DNA from: Theristus sp. LFF4_11
Taxonomy: Eukaryota; Nematoda; Chromadorea; Monhysterida; Xyalidae
Direction of reading: 5' to 3'
DNA: 64,000 nucleotides
Assembly (NCBI GenBank): GCA_030248135.1
Contig: JASANC010001169.1
Location: forward strand, 62,001 to 126,000
The position numbers and the translations under genes were made by a program. Shown here piece after piece: positions 55,546 through 64,000 of this stretch (the first letter of the stretch is position 1; the number at the start of each line of letters is the position of its first letter). The notes under the pieces were generated by a model. The model saw nothing but the letters and a program-made list of their open reading frames with translations, was not told the origin of the DNA and ran no database searches.

Positions 55546-57489
55546 ATACGCATCGAATTCAATTCGTCTATAATTAAGCAAAGATCTCATGATTTAAGTG
55601 AAATGATTGCACAAAGTAATTTTATTTCATTGATAATAATAAATTTCAAAATCAAAAGCGTTTATCAGAACAAAAGAATGAACGGAAACCCTATAGATGT
55701 GTTATTATTTGTTTTTCAATGAAAATCACAATGCGCAGCACAGAATATGTTTGCGAACAATAATCAGCTTCCATCTATTTGTCAATGTTGCGATTGTTTT
55801 TCAACATTTTCTTGGGGTAAACTCATATTTGCAGCTCTCAGTTGGCTTTTTCGCAAAATTCAGAAATCGCATAATCCACGATCAACAACAATTGGTGAGG
55901 TTTTGTCCACAACTGTACACCTGTACAAAAAAACTGCGATTTGTTGGCAAAAAAATGTGCTTGAACGCGACAAAAACATACAAAAATAAATCGTCGTGAA
56001 AAATGGCGTTTGACAAACACACAAAAAGTTCGAAAAATCACGCTGAAAACGAAAACAAAAAACATCGAACGGGGGGTCAACAACAGAAAAATGGTTGACT
56101 TCACTGATTTCTATTCTGGTTGTGAACATTTCCGAACGTCCACTAAAATTATGGGCATGAGCCGTGGACATCAATACACAAGCAAACAACATCAACTCAT
56201 GACGAGACACAAGTTCAGGCAACGCGACAAACAATGAATCAATGAAATATACAGATCGAGGAACAACAATACAAAGAACAACTATAAAGACTTGCGAACG
56301 CACACAAAAACAAGCGATAGACGAAACCGATAGTTTTTTACAGGGTGAATGCGCTGTGAACACGTGACAAAGGCTAAATACGTTGACCTGACAATTATAT
56401 CAGCTTCATGTTCAGTCACGATCGGAAAACAATGAAAACCAAACGGCCCATTGCCCAGCCAAATGGCACGACGGCTGTGCGCTCATGATGCTGAATAAAG
56501 AGCAATCGAACGAAGCGAGGTGCTACCGCGCTAAAGTCCTAGCCTGACGACCATGCACTCTGTTTGTAACACTGCACTGTTGCACACGCACAAACAAACC
56601 AAAGCGTACACAAACAACAATACGGCAGCGCGCGTGGCAACGTATGCGTGCGTGTTGATTTGTTGTTGTGCAACATCACTGCTTTTTTCCGAGTGCACTG
56701 TTTTCAGACCAGGACTTTCCCATTTGGCAACGATTTCTTTCAATAAATTATTAAAAAACTGATTATAAACTAACAAAAGCGAAACAATCATCTGACCGCC
56801 AATTTCGATCAAAAATCAGCACTGGACAAGATCGAAAAAACACAGTAATATTGCTGCTCTGTCTGTCACCGTTGAAACCGATCGCGAAAATATCCCTCAA
56901 TGTTGACAATGTCTGTATGTGTCTGAACAGCACCAACACACGTAACAAAACGTCTGCTGTGCCTGATAATGCGCTCAAATTACTTTTTTAAACTCAACAA
57001 ATGAACCCATAAAACAAAAAACAACATTGTCACACAATGCAGCTCCATAAGCCCAAATTGAACCAAATCACGAAAAACAGCAAAGAAATGGACAACGTGT
57101 AACCGATGTAGCTGTGAACAGAGCATCCAAATTTCGACCCACGCAACAATTGAAAAATTGAAACACTACGTACACTGTGCGAGATTTTATTATGGACAAA
57201 CGTCACGTCACACACCAGTCAATCGATCACCAATCGGTGACCAAACAAAAGCCGAACAAACCGACGGTCAAAAAACGTTGGAAAAAAGAAAACGCAAAAT
57301 AAACAACCATAATGAGCAACAAAAACAAAAAATTGCTCTGCACTCGATTTTCGGCGAAAAAAAACAGAAATAAAATTCAGCAGACATACATAGCGAGTTC
57401 CAGCCGAAAAATACGCCTATCACTCAAGGAAAATAAAATCTTGTTTTTCTCTCAAAAAAATAACCACGAAACGACGCACACACACAATA
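55546..57489. other. Gene-free, A-rich interval
   Basis: A-rich plus strand, with no conserved protein frame on either strand. Probably an old repeat-derived or intergenic sequence. Confidence 0.4.
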
Positions 57490-58413
57490 CAGGGTGATCC
57501 AAGAAAACTACACCATACGAATCGGCTCTAGCTCGCCAACGGGTGGATAGTTTGTGCTGTCATCTTAACTAAGCACCACATGTGCCTTCTCTGTGTTAAA
57601 ACTTCATGGCAATCCGTCATTTGTAGCTCGCGAAATAAACACTTTTATTGAAAATCAGAACAACTACAATTCTCAGTTTATGATTCCGGGTACACATCGT
57701 TATCATCATCCAGGTTTTCATCCGTGAGTTCGGCAGTTCATCTTCTGTTTCACTGTCGTCACTTCAGTGCGTCTGTCTTTTCGGAGCCCTTTGAACTGCT
57801 GTACGGGAGCGCCTCGATTCTCGATCACCGCGGCCATGCGGTACGGTACGTTCAACGGCCGCTGGATTGGGAGACGGGGTGCAATTAAGTGGACCACCAG
57901 AAGTCCGGATCTCACCTCTCTGGAATTTTGGCACTTGAAACATCTGGTGTATGCTCGGAAGCCAGCGACCATCGACGAATAGAAAGAAATGATCCGCTCC
58001 GGTGTCGAAACAATCAACACCAATCAATCGCTCCATCAGAAAGTGCAGCAGTTTTCGACACCGTATGGCAGCTGTGATCGAGAAATAGGCGCTCATATTG
58101 AGCAGTTCAAGCGTCTCCGACACGACAGACACACTGATGGGGACGACATTGAAACAGAAGATGAACTGGCCGAACTCCCGGATGAAAACGTAGATGATGA
58201 GGACGATGTGTACCCGGAATCACACACAAATTGAAAATTGTAGTTATTCTGATTTTTACTAAAATTGCTGAATTCGTAAGCTACAAATGACGGATTGCCA
58301 TGAAATTTTATCGCAAAAAAATGTAAAGTCATATGTGATGCTTGATTAAAATTGCACCCACCTGTTGGCGAGCTAGAGCCGATTCTTATCGTTTGTTGTT
58401 TTGGATCACCCTG
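57490..58413 (+). mobile_element. Mariner/Tc1-like element with long inverted repeats
   Basis: Terminal inverted repeats are CAGGGTGATCCAA at the left and TTGGATCACCCTG at the right, with a matching inner block CGGCTCTAGCTCGCCAAC / GTTGGCGAGCTAGAGCCG. The plus strand at about 57880-58230 encodes the C-terminal end of an IS630/mariner-type transposase (SPDLTSLEFWHLKHLVYAR, then a stop, then an acidic tail). The minus strand at about 57850-57720 encodes a second, inverted copy of the final part (APVQQFKGLRKDRR versus GAHIEQFKRLRHDR). The N-terminal DNA-binding and first catalytic regions are absent, so it is non-autonomous. Confidence 0.82.
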
Positions 58414-58536
58414 CGTAAAAAAATAAAGGAGTAACGTGGAAAAACGTTCAAACAAAGAAGAATGCACCGCCACTATTTTCAGTTCCGTTCAAATTCATAG
58501 TCGTTTGTTGGATGGCACACGCAGCAGCAGTGTAGC

Positions 58537-61076
<2,540 letters not shown>

Positions 61077-62143
61077 CTAAGTCGAGATTTGCCGTGGAAC
61101 TGAATGGTCCTACTAAGCGTCGAATAAAATGCTAGCTGCTTTGATGTGGTTTATTTTATGTAGTTAGGTGTCTGCAAAATGGTTCCAACCAAAGATATTA
61201 TAGTTGATTGCCTGACTGTATACCTGTTCGTGTGGAATTCTGAAAAAAAAAACTGTTCAATCACCATATTGTGAATTGTGGAATGACGACTTGGGGTCTT
61301 GGGTGGGTTGGAGAAAAGTCAGTGACGTTGCAAGGTTGTAGCTGTAGTAGGCAGACATAGGAGGAGGTTGTACCTGTAGGAGGATATATCCAGTCGAATT
61401 TACGCCAGCATTCATAAAAGCTTTTGCCAATTTAAAGATCTAAAATGGCTTTATTTAGTTATTTAGTATTATTCACGCGGCACCGGTTTCGGAAACCATA
61501 AGGTGAGGTGAGGTGCCACACCGGCCCGGAGGAAACGGCCAATTGCCCCGAGCCCAATTTATCCTCGGCAGGGAGCAGATCACTAGATGTTATTGGTAGG
61601 GTTAACAAAAATCGGATTTTTTTAGTGATTAAAAAACAAAAATGCCGATTTTTTTGTTTGAAAATTTTTTCTCCAATATGCTCTTCTGAAACCCTTAATT
61701 TTGACACAATTTTTCGAAAGTTCAACAAAAATTATTTTCTTTGATACTACCTCGTAAAACCGTCAACAGTCGATTTTGGACCGTTTTATCGACTGATTTT
61801 AGGCTTCGACAACATCTGCAATAAAGTTTTTGAGCGTCCCAAAGCTCGGCTTATCATTTCCGATCCAGATAAGGTGACGATTCGCCTCGCAATATGAATT
61901 CTGGGCGCCGAGCTGCTCCGTTTGCAAGCGTTACGTTGTCTGGTTGCTGTTTCGTGTCCTGTCGTCGCGACGACATCAGAATTGATCGAATTTCAAGCCG
62001 GTATGTGTTTTCACTTGAGCTGGGGACAATTAAGTGATATTTTGGGGATTAAAACACAAGAACAGGCATGGTAACGGTTTGGAAAAGGGGTAAATGAGGT
62101 CACCAAAACAAAATATGAAAAGTTACGCCATACGGATTACGGA
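61077..62143. other. Interval upstream of PP1
   Basis: PP1 promoter side. Contains a family D repeat at 61441-61590 and A/T-rich decayed MITE sequence (TAGGGTTAAC...CGGATTTTTTT near 61595-61660). No gene supported. Confidence 0.5.
61441..61590. repeat. Dispersed repeat, family D, copy 3
   Basis: CACCGGTTTCGGAAACCATAAGG, GGCCCGGAGGAAACGG, TTGCCCCGAGCCCAATTTATCC, collinear with 31300-31375 in the AIF intron. Confidence 0.65.
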
Positions 62144-62151
62144 AGCCAGGG

Positions 62152-63932
62152 TAGGGTTAGGGAAAAAAAATCCGGATTTTTTTTTTAATTAAAAAAAATT
62201 TTAAAAAAAAATTTTTTTTACAAGTTAGGTTTGTTCGAAGCGTCTCGTCGAGCTGAGTGCATCTAGACTATTTTCAGAACGATCCGGAAAACTATAAGAG
62301 CGAAAATCGTGTTTTATTGAAATTATGTCCATTTCATAGAGGGAAAGTTGCATTTTCAACAGTAAAACAGGACAATTTTCGACGTGTACTTGAATATTGA
62401 ACCGTTCTAAGTTGTTCCTCTTTAGAAAATTACCAAAATTTGACTGTGTTCAAAAATTCCTGTTTGCTGTAGCTAAGTCGGCAACCCCTGTCGACCCGGT
62501 CGCTCGCCCCCCCCCCAAGACACTTACTTTCAGGTTCAACCAGCTATGCTATCTGCCACATGGCGAGAGCCCACTCTTCAAATCATCGTATCGAAAACAC
62601 GTACCGTGATTTCGCGATCACGTTGCGGGCAACTGACAGACGCAAGTTTAACACGTTAGTTTAGCTCAGCACGCAAGTTTTAACATGTGGCCATGTTATC
62701 GGGTATCTGAAAAACGGTCGTGTGATGTGGTATTAACCAACATCTCCGCTCCAATTGTTTAACAATATATCGCACAACTCCATTGTAGACCTATAACATA
62801 CGCCAATCAACAAAATATCATGTTCATCTCATGGCCTATTTAGAGATGTCAAGAAAAAAAATTTTCTATTTTTTTTTAAATTTTTTTTTTTAATTTTTTT
62901 TTTAAATGAAAGTTGTTCAGAATTTTTCAGGGAGTCCGAATATCACCATCTGAGGAGCCACCGACTTACCATATGACCCCCACTCATATGGGAGGAGGGT
63001 GAAAATTTCAGACTTGGTTTCGGCGACCCCATTTTCCCACCGACGACATCACGTCTCGTGTTTTGCCTCTCAATTCACCTCAAATAACACGGAAACAAGT
63101 TCAACAACAAACCGGTGTGATCATGCTGACGACACGAGGCGAAACAGCAACGAGCAACCAACGAAGTTACGCTTGCAGTGGCAGACAGTGCAATTTCGAC
63201 CTTTCGAGATCCTGAAAAACGATGCGTAAATGTGAGTTCTCTGCTTCTATCTCACCTTAGCGGCATCGGAATTTGTTGAACTAGCCTTTGCGACGCTCAA
63301 GTACTTCAATGCGCGAGTCGATCATCACTCACCAAGGCTAAAAACAGTCGATAAATCAATCCAGAATACCACCTGCAGCGTTGAAGACTAAGTGACAAGG
63401 TAAAGTCAAAGAAAATTTTTGTTGAACTTTCGAAAAATTATGCCAAAAACGGCATTTTCAGGGCACATTAAAGAAAAAATTTCAAAAATTTTTAATAAAA
63501 AAATAAAAAAAAGCTCATTTTTTTACTTTTTTTTGAATTAAAAAAAAAAATTTTTTTGACCCTTACATCTCTAGGCCTACCGACTGAAAAAACATGTTCT
63601 AAGTTGCAAGAAAACGATTTCTGAAACGATATTTCAATTCAGTTAAGTCATTTCAACGCTAAAAATTGACTCTAGAAGTCATCCAAATCGAAAAACATGG
63701 AATACGTCGGTCAAAATGACCAAATAATGACATGTACCTAAGCACACAAAGAAGTTGGGAAGAAAATTTGGTTTGAACTTTCAAAAAATTATGCCATAAA
63801 TCGAATTTTCAGAGCAAAGTAGAAGAAAAATTTTTCAAATTTTTTTTTAAGTTTGAAAAAAAATCCAAAATTTTTAAAAAAAAAACGAAAAAAAAATTAA
63901 AAAAAAATTTTTTTTCAAAGCCCCTAACCCTA
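62152..63932. mobile_element. hAT-like MITE, copy 2, with nested insertion
   Basis: Perfect inverted termini TAGGGTTAGGG / CCCTAACCCTA (with one extra C inside at the right) and perfect 8-bp direct repeats AGCCAGGG at 62144-62151 and 63933-63940. An 8-bp duplication with TAG-type ends is the hAT pattern. Apart from the insertion at 62841-63573 it is collinear with copy 1 (13794-14814). No transposase. Confidence 0.88.
62841..63573. mobile_element. Second MITE nested in the hAT-like MITE
   Basis: Ends TAGAGATGT and ACATCTCTA are inverted. GGCCTA is repeated on both sides (62833-62838 and 63574-63579), and copy 1 of the host element has a single GGCCTA at the matching place. Long A/T homopolymer arms surround a G+C-richer middle (about 62930-63400). 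Probably another hAT-type non-autonomous element whose 8-bp duplication has two mismatches. Confidence 0.8.
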
Positions 63933-64000
63933 AGCCAGGGAGGTGCTTTGCTTGCACATCAAATGTGGTTCTTCTCGAACTCCCTGGTTGGTTGGTCGAT

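Noticed and set aside
57764..58132. 122-residue minus ORF in the mariner-like element as a separate gene
   Set aside because: Most of it is antisense to the transposase remnant; only its last part is meaningful, as the inverted copy of the transposase tail.

Overview
This is a eukaryotic, animal-type genomic window, most probably from a nematode. The genes are split into many short exons with GT donors and TTTTCAG-like acceptors, and the proteins are metazoan: non-muscle myosin regulatory light chain, p23, AIF, eIF4B, PP1, a PNKD-type hydrolase and a mitochondrial-type asparaginyl-tRNA synthetase. The nematode call is inference from intron style and the look of the myosin light chain and zinc-finger proteins; nothing here proves the species. 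Gene models were built by hand from splice phase and family conservation, so exon edges are predictions.

Layout. 1191-7934 (+): a C2H2 zinc-finger / glutamine-rich / coiled-coil regulator, with a possible alternative first exon encoding a CENP-B/pogo-type helix-turn-helix inside its 3.1 kb intron. 9628-11467 (-): non-muscle myosin regulatory light chain. 11.5-15.2 kb: a repeat block of G-rich tracts, TTAGGA-type telomere-like repeats and a hAT-like MITE. 15.87-18.0 kb (+): p23 co-chaperone. 19457-23186 (-): asparaginyl-tRNA synthetase of mitochondrial type, with a tRNA-Asp gene in intron 2 (opposite strand) and a MITE carrying a tRNA-derived SINE in its last intron. 23912-26545 (-): PNKD-like metallo-beta-lactamase-fold hydrolase. 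26783-27446: 5'-truncated LINE copy. 27.6-28.8 kb: unidentified minus-strand coding-like pieces. 30637-36184 (-): apoptosis-inducing factor. 36.2-42.6 kb: mostly repeats, with weak exon candidates. 42598-48216 (+): eIF4B. 48.2-51.2 kb: no clear gene. 51979-55466 (+): a full-length non-LTR retrotransposon inserted in an LTR-retrotransposon integrase remnant. 57490-58413: long-inverted-repeat mariner-like element. 58537-61076 (-): complete PP1 catalytic subunit. 62152-63932: a second hAT-like MITE copy with another MITE nested inside.

The host genes are ordinary cell-maintenance genes, and no operon-like functional cluster is evident. The unusual content is the mobile fraction. A LINE has an ORF1 that begins 7 nt after the element's 5' end and carries a virus-type 2A (StopGo) motif followed by a PHD-like finger. 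This LINE, its truncated relative and a tRNA-derived SINE all have 13-bp target-site duplications and the same short (AAC)n tail, which suggests one mobilisation machinery. Small palindromic MITEs sit in introns of nearly every gene.
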